A DNA stretch of 64,000 nt from the NCBI GenBank assembly GCA_019911805.1, contig JAIOJV010000098.1:30295-94294 (forward strand), written 5' to 3'. Shown in pieces: positions 44,819 through 57,597 of the stretch. The first letter of the stretch is position 1. Each line of letters starts with the position of its first letter. The translations under genes and the position numbers were made by a program. The notes under the pieces were generated by a model that was not told where the DNA came from, did not search any database, and worked only from the letters and a program-made list of their open reading frames with translations. This stretch comes from Gammaproteobacteria bacterium (GTDB taxonomy: Bacteria > Pseudomonadota > Gammaproteobacteria > Thiohalobacterales > Thiohalobacteraceae).

Positions 44819-46705
44819 ATGAGACGACTCTTCACCAGCCGACGCCTGCGCAATCCTGCAATCGTCTTCCTGCACGACCTCGCGATGATTCCGCTCGCCT
44901 GGTTCGGTGCATACTGGCTGCGCTTCAACCTCGGCGCGATCCCTGACCCGTTCTTCCAGCCGGCCGTGGCCTGGCTGCCGTTGGTCATGGGTGTGCAGGC
45001 CGCGGCGTTCTGGTATTTCCAGCTCTACCGCGGCCACTGGCGCTTCGCCTCGCTGCCGGATCTGATCCGTATCATCAAGGCCGTCATCGTCGGCGCGGTT
45101 GCTATCCTGGTAGTCATGCTGGTGGCCACCCGGCTCGAGGGCGTACCGCGTTCGGTGTACCCGTTGTATGCGATCCTACTGGCCGGTCTGCTCGGTTTTC
45201 CGCGGCTGCTCTACCGCTGGATCAAGGACCGGCGTCTGTACATCGGTGCAGGCCAGCGCGTACTCATCGTCGGCGCGGGTCGGGCAGGCGACATGCTGGT
45301 GCGCGACATGGCCCGCGACCCGGGACGCTCGCTCATTCCCGTGGGCTTCGTCGACGACAAGCCGCACAAGGTCGGCATGGACATCCAGGGCGTGCGCGTG
45401 CTGGGCACGAGCGAGCAGATTCCGGATCTGGTCGAGCATCACGCGATCGACATGATCATCCTGGCGATCCCGTCGGCGCGCAGCGTGGACATGCAGCGCA
45501 TCGTCAACCTGTGCGAACCGACCGGCGTGCCGTTCCGCACGGTGCCGCGCTTCCAGGACCTGGTTGCCGGCCGGGTCGCGGTCGACTCCCTGCGCGAGGT
45601 CGGCATCGACGATCTGCTGGGTCGCGAACCGGTGACGCTGGACTGGCAGAGCATCCACGCGAAATTGCAGGGCAAGCGCGTGCTGGTGACTGGCGGCGGC
45701 GGTTCGATCGGTGCGGAATTGTGCCGGCAGGTGGCGCGTATCGGGCCGGAATCTCTGCTACTGTTCGAGCAGAGTGAGTTCAGCCTGTTCGAGATCGAGC
45801 GTGAGCTGCGCAAGGCCTATCCGCAGCTGCCGCTGCAGGTCTGTCTGGGTGATGTGACCGACGCGGTGCTGGTCGAGCGGGTGCTGGCACAGCACCGGCC
45901 GCAGGTGATCTTCCATGCCGCGGCCTATAAGCATGTGCCGATGCTGGAGCATCAGGTCCGGCAGGCGGCGCGCAACAATGTACTGGGTACGCGTACCCTG
46001 GCGCTGGCCGCCGACCGGCACGGTGTCGACGCCTTCGTGATGATCTCCACCGACAAGGCCGTCAATCCCGCGAACGTGATGGGTGCCAGCAAGCGGGTGG
46101 CGGAAATCTTCTGCCAGAGTCTGGACCGCCGTGCGCAGACGCGCTTCATCACCGTGCGCTTCGGCAATGTGCTGGGGTCGGCGGGCAGCGTGGTACCGCT
46201 GTTCCGTGAGCAGATCCGCGCCGGTGGTCCGGTGACGGTGACGCATCCGGAGATGATCCGCTATTTCATGACCATCCCCGAGGCCTGCCAGCTGATCCTG
46301 CAGGCCGGGGCGATGGGTCAGGGCGGCGAGATCTTCGTACTGGACATGGGTGCACCGGTGAAGATCACCTACCTGGCGGAACAGATGATCCGCCTGTCGG
46401 GGCGCGAACCGGGGCGCGACATCGAGATCGTGTTCACCGGTCTGCGGCCGGGCGAAAAGCTGTTCGAGGAACTGTTTCACGAAAAGGAGCTGTCGGGCAC
46501 GGCCCATGAAAAGATCCTGCTGGCACAGGGCCGGCCGGTCGACTGGGAATGGCTCGACGGACGCATACGGCGCCTGGAGGAGGGTTGTCAGGCCCACGAC
46601 GAAGCTGCGATCATGCAACTGATTCGCGAGCTGGTGCCCGAGATGCAGGCGCCGGCCACAACCCCGGCAGGTAATGTGATTCCATTCGAGGCCAAATCCA
46701 AATGA
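44819..46705 (+). CDS. wbpM: UDP-N-acetylhexosamine 4,6-dehydratase (WbpM/PglF type)
   Basis: A 628-residue inner-membrane protein. Four N-terminal helices precede a first Rossmann domain ([15 protein letters not shown]) and a second catalytic SDR domain ([17 protein letters not shown] ... [18 protein letters not shown]). The usual YxxxK is replaced by MxxxK, which is the hallmark of WbpM/FlaA1-like 4,6-dehydratases. It makes UDP-4-keto-6-deoxy-HexNAc for QuiNAc, FucNAc or bacillosamine. ATG 44819 is preferred, as the longer start lies in a repeat. It overlaps galU by four bases. Confidence 0.93.
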   Translation: MRRLFTSRRLRNPAIVFLHDLAMIPLAWFGAYWLRFNLGAIPDPFFQPAVAWLPLVMGVQAAAFWYFQLYRGHWRFASLPDLIRIIKAVIVGAVAILVVMLVATRLEGVPRSVYPLYAILLAGLLGFPRLLYRWIKDRRLYIGAGQRVLIVGAGRAGDMLVRDMARDPGRSLIPVGFVDDKPHKVGMDIQGVRVLGTSEQIPDLVEHHAIDMIILAIPSARSVDMQRIVNLCEPTGVPFRTVPRFQDLVAGRVAVDSLREVGIDDLLGREPVTLDWQSIHAKLQGKRVLVTGGGGSIGAELCRQVARIGPESLLLFEQSEFSLFEIERELRKAYPQLPLQVCLGDVTDAVLVERVLAQHRPQVIFHAAAYKHVPMLEHQVRQAARNNVLGTRTLALAADRHGVDAFVMISTDKAVNPANVMGASKRVAEIFCQSLDRRAQTRFITVRFGNVLGSAGSVVPLFREQIRAGGPVTVTHPEMIRYFMTIPEACQLILQAGAMGQGGEIFVLDMGAPVKITYLAEQMIRLSGREPGRDIEIVFTGLRPGEKLFEELFHEKELSGTAHEKILLAQGRPVDWEWLDGRIRRLEEGCQAHDEAAIMQLIRELVPEMQAPATTPAGNVIPFEAKSK

Positions 46706-47604
46706 AAGGCAGAATTAAAAAGGCCGTGTTCCCGGTCGCCGGCATGGGCACCCGCTTCCTGCCCGCCACCAAGGCGAATCCGAAGGAGATGCTGCCCATC
46801 GTCGACAAACCACTGATCCAATATGCGGCGGAGGAGGCCATTGCGGCCGGTTGCGAGGAGCTGATCTTCGTGACCAGCAGCAGCAAGCGCGCCATCGAGG
46901 ACCATTTCGACAAGAACTACGAAATGGAGAGTGAGCTGGAAAAGCGCGGCAAGAAGACACTGCTCAAGATCGTACAGGAGGTGGTGCCGGCGGGGGTTTC
47001 GTGCGTCTACGTGCGCCAGCCCGAGGCGCTCGGCCTCGGGCATGCGGTGTTGTGCGCCAAACCCGTGGTCGGCGACGAGCCCTTCGCGGTGATCCTCGCC
47101 GACGACCTGATCGATGGCGGCGACCAGAATTGCCTGCAACAGATGGTGTCGGTGTTCGAGGATCACCGCACCAGTGTGCTCGGTGTGGAGGAGATCCCGC
47201 ACGCCGATACCGACAAATACGGCATCGTCAAGGCCGAGCCCTTCGGCGACCGCATCAGCCGCGTCCAGGCCATCGTCGAGAAGCCCAAGCCCGACGACGC
47301 GCCGTCCAATCTCGCGGTGGTCGGGCGTTACATCCTCACCCCGCGCATCTTTGATTTGCTGGAGACGACCGAACGCGGTGCCGGTGGCGAGATCCAGCTG
47401 ACCGACGCCATCGCCCGCCTGCTGGAGGAAGAGCAGGTCATCGCCTATCAGTTCAAGGGCATGCGCTACGACTGCGGCAGCAAACTCGGCTATCTGATGG
47501 CGACCGTGGAATACGCCCTGAAGCACCCCGAGCTCAAGGACGATTTTCGCGACTACCTCAACAGTCGCGCCCGCGAACTGCCGGACACCCGCAAAAAGGC
47601 CTGA
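46702..47604 (+). CDS. galU: UTP-glucose-1-phosphate uridylyltransferase
   Basis: Makes UDP-glucose from UTP and glucose-1-phosphate. The 300-residue protein has the signature [47 protein letters not shown], and [11 protein letters not shown] with the expected Lys. Coupled to wbpM by ATGA, it closes the glycan operon. Length is normal. Confidence 0.95.
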   Translation: MKGRIKKAVFPVAGMGTRFLPATKANPKEMLPIVDKPLIQYAAEEAIAAGCEELIFVTSSSKRAIEDHFDKNYEMESELEKRGKKTLLKIVQEVVPAGVSCVYVRQPEALGLGHAVLCAKPVVGDEPFAVILADDLIDGGDQNCLQQMVSVFEDHRTSVLGVEEIPHADTDKYGIVKAEPFGDRISRVQAIVEKPKPDDAPSNLAVVGRYILTPRIFDLLETTERGAGGEIQLTDAIARLLEEEQVIAYQFKGMRYDCGSKLGYLMATVEYALKHPELKDDFRDYLNSRARELPDTRKKA

Positions 47605-47634
47605 ACGGCGGGCCGGTCACGACATCCGCAGCCC

Positions 47635-47711
47635 GTAGGGTGCGTCGAGGCACAGCCTGACGCACCGTTCATGCCACGGTTAGGGTGCGTCGCTGCGCCG
47701 ACGCACCCTAC
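47635..47711. repeat. Paired GTAGGGTGCGTC palindromes after galU
   Basis: One direct unit (GTAGGGTGCGTCGAGGC...) at 47635 and an inverted one ending GACGCACCCTAC at 47711 flank ATGCCACGGTTAGGGTGCGTCGCTGCG. It may act as a 3'-end hairpin for the glycan operon. No T-run follows. Confidence 0.8.
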
Positions 47712-47744
47712 GTGCTGGGTACTTTTAATGCTGGGAGGGAAATT

Positions 47745-47820
47745 TGGCTCCCCGGGACGGGCTCGAACCGCCGACCTAGTGATTAACAGTCACCCGCTCT
47801 ACCGACTGAGCTACCGGGGA
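47745..47820 (-). tRNA. tRNA-Asn (GTT)
   Basis: On the minus strand the 76-base sequence begins TCCCCGGTAGCTCAGTCGG and has anticodon loop CTGTTAA (anticodon GTT). It shows a GGTTCGAGCC T-arm, a 7-pair acceptor stem and an encoded CCA. It lies downstream of aspC on the same strand. The tRNA-Asn/aspC/uvrB order marks the right flank of the glycan locus. Confidence 0.97.
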
Positions 47821-47905
47821 ATATCTTCGGCTTGAGGGCGCAGATCATACTGACGCCACCCCGGGGCGTCAACCGCGCGGCGCGCCGGATCCGGTCTGTT
47901 CCAGC

Positions 47906-49108
47906 CTATTTTCCGGCCCCATCCAGAAACCTCTGCAGCCGCGCGACGGCCTCCTGCAAGATCTCCAGCGAGGTCGCGAACGACAGCCGCAGATGGCCGG
48001 GCGCGCCGAAGGCCGAGCCCGGTACCAGGGCGACGCCGGCCTCGGTGATCAGCCGCTCGGCAAGCTCCACGTCGTTGTTGATGCCGGGCAGGCGATCGAT
48101 CACGCCCTGCACGTTGGCGAAGGCGTAGAAGGTGCCGTCGCCGGGCAGGCAGGTCACACCCGGCAGGGCGTTCAGGGCGGCGACCAGATAGTCGTGGCGG
48201 GCCTTGAAGGCCGCGAGCATGACGGCAATGCAGCCCTGATCGCCGTCGAGCGCGGCCTGCGCTGCCGCCTGCGAGATCGAGGCGGGGTTGGAGGTCGACT
48301 GCGACTGCACCTTTGTCATGGCCTTGATGAGCTCGGTGGGGCCGCCGGCGTAGCCGATGCGCCAGCCGGTCATCGCATAGGCCTTGGATACGCCGTTCAG
48401 TACGATGGTGCGCGGTGCGAGATCCGGACAGACGTTGAGGATATTGGCGAACGGCTCCTCGGCCCAGAGGATGTGCTCGTACATGTCATCGGTGGCGATG
48501 ACGATCTGCGGGTGCCGGCGCAGCACCGCGCCGAGCGCGGCGAGCTCCGCCCGCGTGTACGCCATACCGGTCGGGTTGGAGGGGCTGTTGATCACGAACA
48601 GGCGGGTTCTGGGCGTGATCGCCGCCTCCAGCTGCGCCGGGGTGACCTTGAAACGCTGCTCGATACCGGCAGAAAGTTCGACCGGCGTGCCATCGGCGAG
48701 CAGCACCATATCCGGGTACGAGACCCAATAGGGCGCGGGAATGATGACCTCGTCGCCCGGATTCAGCAGCGCCTCGACCAGGTTGTAGAAGCTCTGCTTG
48801 CCGCCACAGGACACCAGGATCTGGTCGGGGGTGAAGGCCAGGCCGTTATCGCGCTGGAACTTGTTTATAATGGCTGTCTTGAGCGCCGGCGTGCCGTCGA
48901 CCGCGGTGTACTTGGTCTGGCCGGCCTGGATGGCCTCGATGGCCGCGGCCTTGATATGGTCCGGGGTGTCGAAATCGGGCTCACCCGCGCCCAGGCCGAT
49001 GATGTCGTGGCCGGCGGCGCGCAGCGTGGCGGCGCGCGCGGTGACCGCGAGTGTGGGAGAAGGTTTGATGCGACCCACGCGGGCCGCCAGCGACAGCGTG
49101 TTTTTCAC
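47906..49108 (-). CDS. aspC: Class I aminotransferase (aspartate aminotransferase)
   Basis: A pyridoxal phosphate enzyme that moves the amino group between aspartate and oxoglutarate. The 400-residue protein has the pyridoxal lysine in NGVSKAYAMTGWRIGY, NSPSNPTG, and the N-terminal IGLGAGEPDFDTPDHIK. It belongs to the aminotransferase I-gamma group seen in many bacteria. It is read divergently from uvrB across 96 bases that contain a GCGCCC/GGGCGC hairpin (49136-49153). Confidence 0.92.
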   Translation of the reverse strand: MKNTLSLAARVGRIKPSPTLAVTARAATLRAAGHDIIGLGAGEPDFDTPDHIKAAAIEAIQAGQTKYTAVDGTPALKTAIINKFQRDNGLAFTPDQILVSCGGKQSFYNLVEALLNPGDEVIIPAPYWVSYPDMVLLADGTPVELSAGIEQRFKVTPAQLEAAITPRTRLFVINSPSNPTGMAYTRAELAALGAVLRRHPQIVIATDDMYEHILWAEEPFANILNVCPDLAPRTIVLNGVSKAYAMTGWRIGYAGGPTELIKAMTKVQSQSTSNPASISQAAAQAALDGDQGCIAVMLAAFKARHDYLVAALNALPGVTCLPGDGTFYAFANVQGVIDRLPGINNDVELAERLITEAGVALVPGSAFGAPGHLRLSFATSLEILQEAVARLQRFLDGAGK

Positions 49109-49204
49109 GGAACGATCCTGTGCATCCGGTTGTGGGCGCCCCGGGACGGGCGCTCAGACGGCCGCCCATCATACTGTAAGCAGCGGGTCTGAAGAATCCC
49201 CCCT

Positions 49205-51229
49205 ATGGGCACAAAATTCCAGCTAACTACGGCGATGCAGCCGGCCGGCGACCAGCCGCAGGCCATCGAGCGGCTGCTCGAAGGCTTCCATGACGGCCTG
49301 GCCCACCAGACCCTGCTCGGGGTCACGGGCTCGGGCAAGACCTTCACCATCGCCAACGTCATCCAGGCCCTGCAGCGGCCGACGCTGGTGCTGGCCCCGA
49401 ACAAGACCCTGGCGGCGCAGCTCTACGGCGAGTTCCGCGATTTTTTCCCGCACAACGCCGTAGAGTATTTCGTCTCCTATTACGACTATTACCAGCCCGA
49501 GGCCTACGTGCCGTCCTCGGACACCTTCATCGAAAAGGATGCCTCGGTCAACGAGCACATCGAGCAGATGCGGCTGTCGGCGACCAAGGCCTTGCTGGAG
49601 CGCCCGGACAGCATCATCGTCGCGACGGTGTCGTCGATCTACGGCCTGGGCGACCCGCGCGCCTACCTGAGCATGGTGCTGCACCTGGTGCGCGGCGAGC
49701 GCGTCGACCAGCGGCAGATTCTGCGCCGCCTGGCCGAGCTGCAATACACCCGCAACGACGTGGAGCTGCACCGTGGCACCTACCGCGCGCGCGGTGAGGT
49801 CATCGACATCTATCCGGCGGAATCCGAGCGCGAGGCGCTGCGCGTGGAGTTGTTCGACGAGGAGGTGGAGGGGATCGCCTGGTTCGATCCGCTGACCGGC
49901 GAGGTGCTGCGCAAGGTGCCGCGCGCGACCGTCTATCCCAAGACCCACTACGTGACGCCGCGCCAGACCATCCTGGATGCCATCGAGGCGATCAAGGACG
50001 AGCTGCGCGAACGCCTCGAGGAGCTGCACGCCGCCAACAAGCTGGTCGAGGCGCAGCGCCTGGAGCAGCGCGTCCGCTTCGACATCGAGATGATGCTGGA
50101 ACTGGGCTACTGCGCCGGCATCGAGAACTACTCGCGCTATCTGTCCGGGCGCCAGGCCGGCGAGCCGCCACCGACGCTGTTCGACTATCTGCCGGCCGAG
50201 GCCCTGCTGGTCATCGACGAGTCACACGTCACCATCCCGCAACTGGGCGGCATGTACCGCGGCGACCGCTCACGCAAGGAGACCCTGGTCGAATACGGTT
50301 TCCGGCTGCCCTCGGCGCTGGACAACCGGCCGCTGCGCTTCGACGAGTTCGAGCGCCTCGCCCCGCAGGCCATCTTCGTGTCGGCGACGCCGGGGCCCTA
50401 CGAGGCCGAGCATGCGGGGCAGGTGGTCGAGCAGGTGGTGCGCCCGACCGGCCTGATCGACCCCGAGATCGAGATCCGGCCGGTGGACAGCCAGGTGGAC
50501 GACCTGCTGTCGGAGATCCACCTGCGCGTGGCCGTCGATGAGCGCGTGCTGGTGACGACGCTGACCAAGCGCATGGCCGAGGACCTGACCGAATACCTGG
50601 CCGAGCATGGTGTGCGCGTGCGCTATCTGCACTCGGATATCGAGACCGTCGAGCGCGTGGAGATCATCCGCGATCTGCGCCTGGGTGAATTCGATGTACT
50701 GGTCGGCATCAACCTGTTGCGCGAGGGCCTGGACATGCCCGAGGTGTCGCTGGTGGCGATCCTGGACGCCGACAAGGAGGGCTTCCTGCGTTCGGAGCGC
50801 TCCCTCATCCAGACCATCGGCCGCGCGGCCCGCCACATCAACGGCAAGGCGATCCTCTACGCCGGCACCATCACCGGCTCCATGCGCCGCGCCATCGATG
50901 AGACCGAGCGCCGCCGCGCCAAACAGGTCGCCTATAATCTGGAGCATGGCATCACCCCGCAGACCATCCGCAAGGCCGTGGCCGACATCATGGAGGGCGC
51001 CAACGCCGCCATGCCCGCCGGCTCGCGCCGTCACGCCAAGGTGGCCGAGGCGGCCGCCGAGTACGCCGCGCTGTCGCCGCGCCAGGCCGCGCAGCGCATC
51101 AAGAAACTGGAACAACGCATGTACGAACACGCGCGCAATCTGGAGTTCGAGGAAGCCGCGCAGCTGCGCGACGAGATCCGCCTGCTGCGTGAACAGGGCC
51201 TGGGGCTGCCCGAGCAGGTGGCGGTGTGA
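49205..51229 (+). CDS. uvrB: Excinuclease ABC subunit B
   Basis: Helicase-like damage-verification subunit of UvrABC nucleotide excision repair. The 674-residue protein has Walker [11 protein letters not shown] (residue about 39), the [12 protein letters not shown] beta-hairpin that clamps [24 protein letters not shown], and a C-terminal UVR domain ([16 protein letters not shown]). Length is standard. I found no convincing LexA box in the 96 bases upstream. Confidence 0.97.
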   Translation: MGTKFQLTTAMQPAGDQPQAIERLLEGFHDGLAHQTLLGVTGSGKTFTIANVIQALQRPTLVLAPNKTLAAQLYGEFRDFFPHNAVEYFVSYYDYYQPEAYVPSSDTFIEKDASVNEHIEQMRLSATKALLERPDSIIVATVSSIYGLGDPRAYLSMVLHLVRGERVDQRQILRRLAELQYTRNDVELHRGTYRARGEVIDIYPAESEREALRVELFDEEVEGIAWFDPLTGEVLRKVPRATVYPKTHYVTPRQTILDAIEAIKDELRERLEELHAANKLVEAQRLEQRVRFDIEMMLELGYCAGIENYSRYLSGRQAGEPPPTLFDYLPAEALLVIDESHVTIPQLGGMYRGDRSRKETLVEYGFRLPSALDNRPLRFDEFERLAPQAIFVSATPGPYEAEHAGQVVEQVVRPTGLIDPEIEIRPVDSQVDDLLSEIHLRVAVDERVLVTTLTKRMAEDLTEYLAEHGVRVRYLHSDIETVERVEIIRDLRLGEFDVLVGINLLREGLDMPEVSLVAILDADKEGFLRSERSLIQTIGRAARHINGKAILYAGTITGSMRRAIDETERRRAKQVAYNLEHGITPQTIRKAVADIMEGANAAMPAGSRRHAKVAEAAAEYAALSPRQAAQRIKKLEQRMYEHARNLEFEEAAQLRDEIRLLREQGLGLPEQVAV

Positions 51230-51305
51230 GTCGTCACGCGACCCCGGTAGCGGTCATGGCGTCATCCACAATCCTGCTGTACCTGCGCGCGGCGCCCGCA
51301 CCTGA

Positions 51306-53207
<1,902 letters not shown>

Positions 53208-53215
<8 letters not shown>

Positions 53216-53546
53216 CGAAGAGCGAGACACGCCGGCGAAACAAAAACCGTCGCTCGGGCAGGAGGTCGGCAGAAAGGCGGCGCGCAAGCTCAAGGCACAG
53301 CGCGACGCCGCGCCGGGCGTCTGGTTCGGCCTGGGCATGATGGGGCTGATCGGCTGGTCGGTGGCGATCCCGACACTGCTCGGCGCGGCACTCGGTATCT
53401 GGCTGGACAAGCACTATCCCGGAAGCCACTCCTGGACATTAACGCTGCTGATCATCGGTCTGACCATTGGCTGTCTGAATGCGTGGCACTGGGTCGCCAG
53501 GGAAGACAAGGCGATGCGGGACGAAGCGGAGGATGGGGATGAATGA
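53208..53546 (+). CDS. atpQ: N-ATPase accessory subunit AtpQ (AtpI/AtpZ-like)
   Basis: A 112-residue protein with a charged N-terminus and two helices (about residues 42-60 and 72-90), including GIWLDKHYPGSHSWT. Similar proteins (AtpI/AtpZ) lie in F-ATPase operons, and AtpQ is the name used in N-ATPase operons. Its role is thought to be in assembly of the c-ring. Confidence 0.82.
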
Positions 53547-53853
53547 CTGGTTGACGCTGGCACTGGCAGGGCTGGCGGGCCTGGCGCTCAGCGCCCTGTC
53601 CTTTGGTGGCCTGTGGTGGACGGTGCGCCTGGGCATCGTATCCAGGCGTCCGGCACTGTTGTTTCTTGGCAGCCTGCTGCTGCGGACCGCCATCGTCGTG
53701 ACGGGATTCTATTTCGTGGGAGCTGGTGATTGGCAACGGCTGCTGGCCTGTCTGGTTGGATTTGTCGTCGCGCGCAGCATCATCACGCGGCTCGCCGGGC
53801 CGCCACTCGAACACGTTGAAACCCCGGTGAAAGAGGCCGGCCATGCGCCTTAG
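53539..53853 (+). CDS. atpR: N-ATPase accessory subunit AtpR
   Basis: A 104-residue protein with three hydrophobic helices and an in-membrane Arg (LLLRTAIVV). AtpR is specific to N-ATPase operons and was proposed to help Na+ binding or assembly of the c-ring. The ATG at 53539 lies 6 bases after GGAGG, preferred over ATG 53533. It overlaps both neighbours. Confidence 0.82.
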   Translation: MNDWLTLALAGLAGLALSALSFGGLWWTVRLGIVSRRPALLFLGSLLLRTAIVVTGFYFVGAGDWQRLLACLVGFVVARSIITRLAGPPLEHVETPVKEAGHAP

Positions 53854-54538
53854 TCCCGATGAGCTCATTTTCTGGCAATACGGGTTTTTCAAACTCAATG
53901 CCACCATCGTCTTCACCTGGGCGCTGATGCTGGTGCTGGCCGTGGGCGCCAGGCTGATCACCCGCAGGCTCTCCATCGGGCTGCACCGGGCCCGCTGGCA
54001 GAATGTGCTGGAGATCATCGTCCTCGCCATCGAGGGGCAGCTTACCGACATCGGTCTCAGTAACCCGAAACGCTATCTCGGCTTTCTGGGTACGCTCGTG
54101 TTGTTTCTCGCCATGAGCGCCCTGTGCACCGTCATCCCCGGCTACCAGCCGCCCACGGGTTCGCTCTCAACCACGGTGGCGCTGGCCCTGTGCGTGTTCG
54201 TCGCGGTGCCGTTTTTCGGTATCGAAGAGCGTGGCCTGCGTGCCTATCTCAGGTCCTACGCCCAGCCGACGTTCATCATGCTACCATTCAATATCATCAG
54301 TGAAATCTCCCGCACCCTGGCGCTGGCCGTGCGTCTGTTCGGCAACATGATGAGCGGCGCGATGATCATCGCGATCCTGCTCACCATCACGCCGTTCATC
54401 TTTCCGATCGTCATGATGGCGTTGGGCCTGCTGACCGGCATGGTGCAGGCCTATATTTTCTTCATCCTGGCCGCGGTCTACATTGCCGCCGCGACCCGTG
54501 TCCAGGCGCCTGCAGCCGCCGCCGGGCAACCCCATTGA
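53843..54538 (+). CDS. atpB: N-ATPase subunit a
   Basis: The membrane stator subunit of Fo, 231 residues. The essential Arg lies in LALAVRLFGNMMSG, next to the c-ring. About six helices are visible. Overlaps atpR by eleven bases. Confidence 0.93.
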   Translation: MRLSPDELIFWQYGFFKLNATIVFTWALMLVLAVGARLITRRLSIGLHRARWQNVLEIIVLAIEGQLTDIGLSNPKRYLGFLGTLVLFLAMSALCTVIPGYQPPTGSLSTTVALALCVFVAVPFFGIEERGLRAYLRSYAQPTFIMLPFNIISEISRTLALAVRLFGNMMSGAMIIAILLTITPFIFPIVMMALGLLTGMVQAYIFFILAAVYIAAATRVQAPAAAAGQPH

Positions 54539-54563
54539 ACCCTGACAGCCTGAGGAGACGAGT

Positions 54564-54845
54564 ATGGATAGCATGACATTCATCGCGATGGCATCGATTA
54601 TCACCGCCGGTCTCACCACCGGTATCGGCACCATGGCCCCGGCGCTGGGCGAGGGGCGGGCGGTCGCGACGGCATTGACTTCCCTGGCCCAGCAACCCGA
54701 TGCGTCCGCCACCATCACCCGGACGCTGTTCGTCGGTCTGGCGATGATCGAGTCCACGGCGATCTACTGTTTCGTGGTCTCGATGATCCTGATCTTCGCC
54801 AACCCCTTCTGGAATCACGTCCTCGCCCAGGCCGCCGGACTATAG
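54564..54845 (+). CDS. atpE: N-ATPase subunit c with Na+-binding residues
   Basis: A 93-residue hairpin of two helices forming the rotor ring. Helix 2 reads MIESTAIYCF, with E63, S64, T65 and Y68 in the same spacing as the Na+ site (Glu65, Ser66, Thr67, Tyr70) of the Ilyobacter Na+-ATPase. Helix 1 has E30 (APALGEGRA) at the position of Gln32. This predicts Na+ as coupling ion. GAGGAGACG is the ribosome site. Confidence 0.93.
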   Translation: MDSMTFIAMASIITAGLTTGIGTMAPALGEGRAVATALTSLAQQPDASATITRTLFVGLAMIESTAIYCFVVSMILIFANPFWNHVLAQAAGL

Positions 54846-54848
54846 GCC

Positions 54849-55613
54849 ATGGTCGTCGATTGGTTTACGGTCGCCGCCCAGATAGTCAATTTTCTCATCC
54901 TGGTGTGGCTGCTGAAACGCTTCCTGTACCAGCCGATCCTGCGCGCCATCGATGCACGGGAACAGCGCATCGCCGCGTCGCTCGCGGATGCGGCCGCGAA
55001 AGAGATCGAGGCCCGTACGGAGCGCGACACCTTCCAGCGCAAGAACGAGGCCTTCGACCAGCAGCGCGCCGCTCTCCTGAGTCAGGCAACCGACGCGGCC
55101 AAGACCGAACGGCAGCGGCTGCTCGATGAGGCACGGCAGGCGGCCGACACCCTGCGTGACAAACGGCAGAAGGCGTTGCAACGCGAACACCAGAGCTTGA
55201 GTAACGAAATCACCCGTCGCACCCGCACGGAGGTATTTGCCATCGCGCGCCAGGCGCTGACCGACCTCGCCGGGACCAGTCTGGAAGAACGCATGAGCGC
55301 GGTCTTCGCGGACCGCCTGCGGGCGCTGGACGCCGAGGCCAGACAAGGCCTCGCCACGTCCCTGCAGACATCGACCCAGCCAGTGCGCGTGCGCAGCGCC
55401 TTTGAACTGACAGCAACGCAACGCACGCTGATCCAGACCGCGCTGAATGAGACCCTGGCGATGGACATTCCGGTACGTTTCGACACCGCGCCCGAGGTGA
55501 TCAGTGGTATCGAACTCACCACCAACGGACAGAAGGTCGCCTGGAGTATCGCCGATTATCTCGACTCACTGGAAAACAGCATCGGCGAGCTGTTGGGAGC
55601 GAAGGACGTTTGA
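54849..55613 (+). CDS. atpF: N-ATPase subunit b (b-delta type fusion)
   Basis: A 254-residue protein: one N-terminal helix, a long charged coiled coil, and a C-terminal delta-like part (SGIELTTNGQKVAWSIADYLD). The ordinary b subunit is about 156 residues, and no separate delta gene is present, so the peripheral stalk is made from this fusion, as known in N-ATPases. A 400-base repeat cluster follows before atpA. Confidence 0.9.
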   Translation: MVVDWFTVAAQIVNFLILVWLLKRFLYQPILRAIDAREQRIAASLADAAAKEIEARTERDTFQRKNEAFDQQRAALLSQATDAAKTERQRLLDEARQAADTLRDKRQKALQREHQSLSNEITRRTRTEVFAIARQALTDLAGTSLEERMSAVFADRLRALDAEARQGLATSLQTSTQPVRVRSAFELTATQRTLIQTALNETLAMDIPVRFDTAPEVISGIELTTNGQKVAWSIADYLDSLENSIGELLGAKDV

Positions 55614-56013
55614 CGTATATCTTTTTTGGCCACGGAAACACACGGAACAACACGGACAAAATCCTATTGTTGAAAACGCAATGAAGCCGTCCGCAGGGTT
55701 CCCTCCGCAGATCGGTAGGGTGCGTCGAGGCGTAGCCTGACGCACCGGGTTCCACGCCACGGTGCGTCGCTGCCGCCGACGCACCCTACACGGCCGGTCC
55801 CTCATCGGCACGGGGTACGCTGAAAATTTGTCACGAGGACGCACGGACAAGTACAGAAGAGGCCGACATGGCGGGTTTTACATTCCGTGTACTTCCGTGT
55901 GTTTCCGTGGCCAAAAAAAGTTTTGTCCGTGTCGTTCCGTGGATTCCGTGGCCAAAAACGGTTTAACTAAGCACCCTTCACATCAGGATCTGTAACCAGC
56001 CCCGGGAGAGGCA
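55614..56013. repeat. Composite repeat cluster splitting the N-ATPase operon
   Basis: From about 55623: TTTTTTGGCCACGGAAACACACGG, then ATTGTTGAAAACGCAATGAAGCC, then a direct GTAGGGTGCGTC unit (55717) and an inverted GACGCACCCTAC unit (ends 55790). Inverted CCGTGTGTTTCCGTGGCC arms follow (55890-55958). The left 175 bases are nearly the same as 59435-59600. No gene is present. Confidence 0.9.
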
Positions 56014-57597
56014 ATGAGCGCACCACCGGATTCCTTGCAAGGCGTATTCGATAACGCGTTTTCCGGCCTGAGCCGGGGGCGCGAGGCCTTTACGCCGCAC
56101 CTGACGCCGCGTGAGGTGGGTACGATCACCAGCGTCTCCACGGGGATCGCCCGGGTCTCCGGTCTCCCCGGTGTGGGCAGTGACGAACTGGTGAGGTTTC
56201 CCGGTGATGTGTTCGGTATCGCCTTCAACGTGGACGAGGATGAGATCGGCGTCGTCCTGCTCGGCGATTACTGGCATCTGCATACCGGGGATGAGGTCGA
56301 GCGCACCGGCCGGGTGATGGATGTGGCCGTGGGTGACGGCCTGCTGGGGCGCGTCATCGACCCGCTCGGCCGGCCCCACGATGACCGCGGGCCGCTGCTT
56401 GCAAGCGAGCGCCTGCCCATCGAGCGTCCCGCCCCCGCCATCATGGACCGCGCCCCGGTCGGCGTGCCGCTGCAGACCGGCCTCAAGGTGGTCGATGCGC
56501 TCATTCCCATCGGGCGTGGCCAGCGCGAGCTGATCCTGGGAGACCGGCAGACCGGTAAGACCGCCATTGCGATCGACACCATTCTCAATCAGCGCGGCCA
56601 GGATGTTCTGTGTATCTATTGCGCCATCGGTCAGCGTGCGTCCGCCGTGGCCAGGGCAGTGGCCACCTTCCAGGAACAGGGCGCACTGGAGTACACCGTC
56701 GTGGTCGTCACCGAGGGCAACGATCCACCGGGCCTCGCCTATATCGCGCCGTACGCCGCCACCAGCATTGCGGAGTATTTTATGGAGCAGGGCCGCGATG
56801 TGCTGATCGTGTACGATGACCTCACCCATCATGCCCGTGCCTATCGCGAACTGTCCCTGCTGCTGCGCCGCCCGCCGGGGCGCGAGGCCTTTCCCGGGGA
56901 CATCTTCTACATCCATTCGCGCCTGCTGGAACGCGCGACACAACTGCGCGATGAACGCGGTGGGGGTTCGCTCACCGCCTTGCCCATCATCGAGACCGAG
57001 GCCCAGAACATCTCCGCCTATATCCCCACCAACCTGATTTCCATCACCGACGGGCAGATCTATCTGTCACCGACCCTGTTCGAACTGGGGGTGCTGCCGG
57101 CGGTCGATGTCAGCAAGTCCGTGTCGCGCGTCGGCGGCAACGCACAACGGGCGGCCTACCGCGCGGTGGTGGGTGACCTCAAGCTCGCCTATGCCCAGTT
57201 CGAGGAGCTGGAATCCTTCGCCCGGTTCGGGGCCCGGCTGGATGCAGAGAGCAACAAGGTGATCGAACATGGACAGCGCATCCGCGCCTGCCTGAAACAG
57301 CCGGAATTCGCCCCGGTGGAGGTGCCCGCCCAGATCGCCATCCTGCTGGCATTGGGTGCCGGACTGTTCGGTGCCGTGCCGCTGGAGCGGATGACGGACG
57401 CCGAGCAGGCCATCACCGAGGCCGTGGCGGAGATGCCGGCGTCGCTGCGCGAGCGCCTGGATGGGGTCGACGGCTTGAGCGCTGCGGATCGGGAGACGAT
57501 CCTCGACCTGGCCCGCCAGGCATTGGTCGGTTTTCAGTCCAAGGCCGGTCCCCGGTCCCACCCCGGTGCCGCGACACAACCCGGGGAGGGGATATGA
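56014..57597 (+). CDS. atpA: N-ATPase subunit alpha
   Basis: The non-catalytic F1 subunit, 527 residues, with P-loop [53 protein letters not shown] and the conserved Arg in this last motif. The N-terminal part departs from housekeeping AtpA. A GGGAGAGG site precedes the ATG. Confidence 0.94.
   Translation: MSAPPDSLQGVFDNAFSGLSRGREAFTPHLTPREVGTITSVSTGIARVSGLPGVGSDELVRFPGDVFGIAFNVDEDEIGVVLLGDYWHLHTGDEVERTGRVMDVAVGDGLLGRVIDPLGRPHDDRGPLLASERLPIERPAPAIMDRAPVGVPLQTGLKVVDALIPIGRGQRELILGDRQTGKTAIAIDTILNQRGQDVLCIYCAIGQRASAVARAVATFQEQGALEYTVVVVTEGNDPPGLAYIAPYAATSIAEYFMEQGRDVLIVYDDLTHHARAYRELSLLLRRPPGREAFPGDIFYIHSRLLERATQLRDERGGGSLTALPIIETEAQNISAYIPTNLISITDGQIYLSPTLFELGVLPAVDVSKSVSRVGGNAQRAAYRAVVGDLKLAYAQFEELESFARFGARLDAESNKVIEHGQRIRACLKQPEFAPVEVPAQIAILLALGAGLFGAVPLERMTDAEQAITEAVAEMPASLRERLDGVDGLSAADRETILDLARQALVGFQSKAGPRSHPGAATQPGEGI

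Noticed and set aside
47605..47744. Rho-independent terminator after galU
   Set aside because: The hairpin there belongs to the dispersed GTAGGGTGCGTC repeats and no T-run follows.
49109..49204. LexA box before uvrB
   Set aside because: CTGT occurs but no CAG partner at the required spacing was found by eye.
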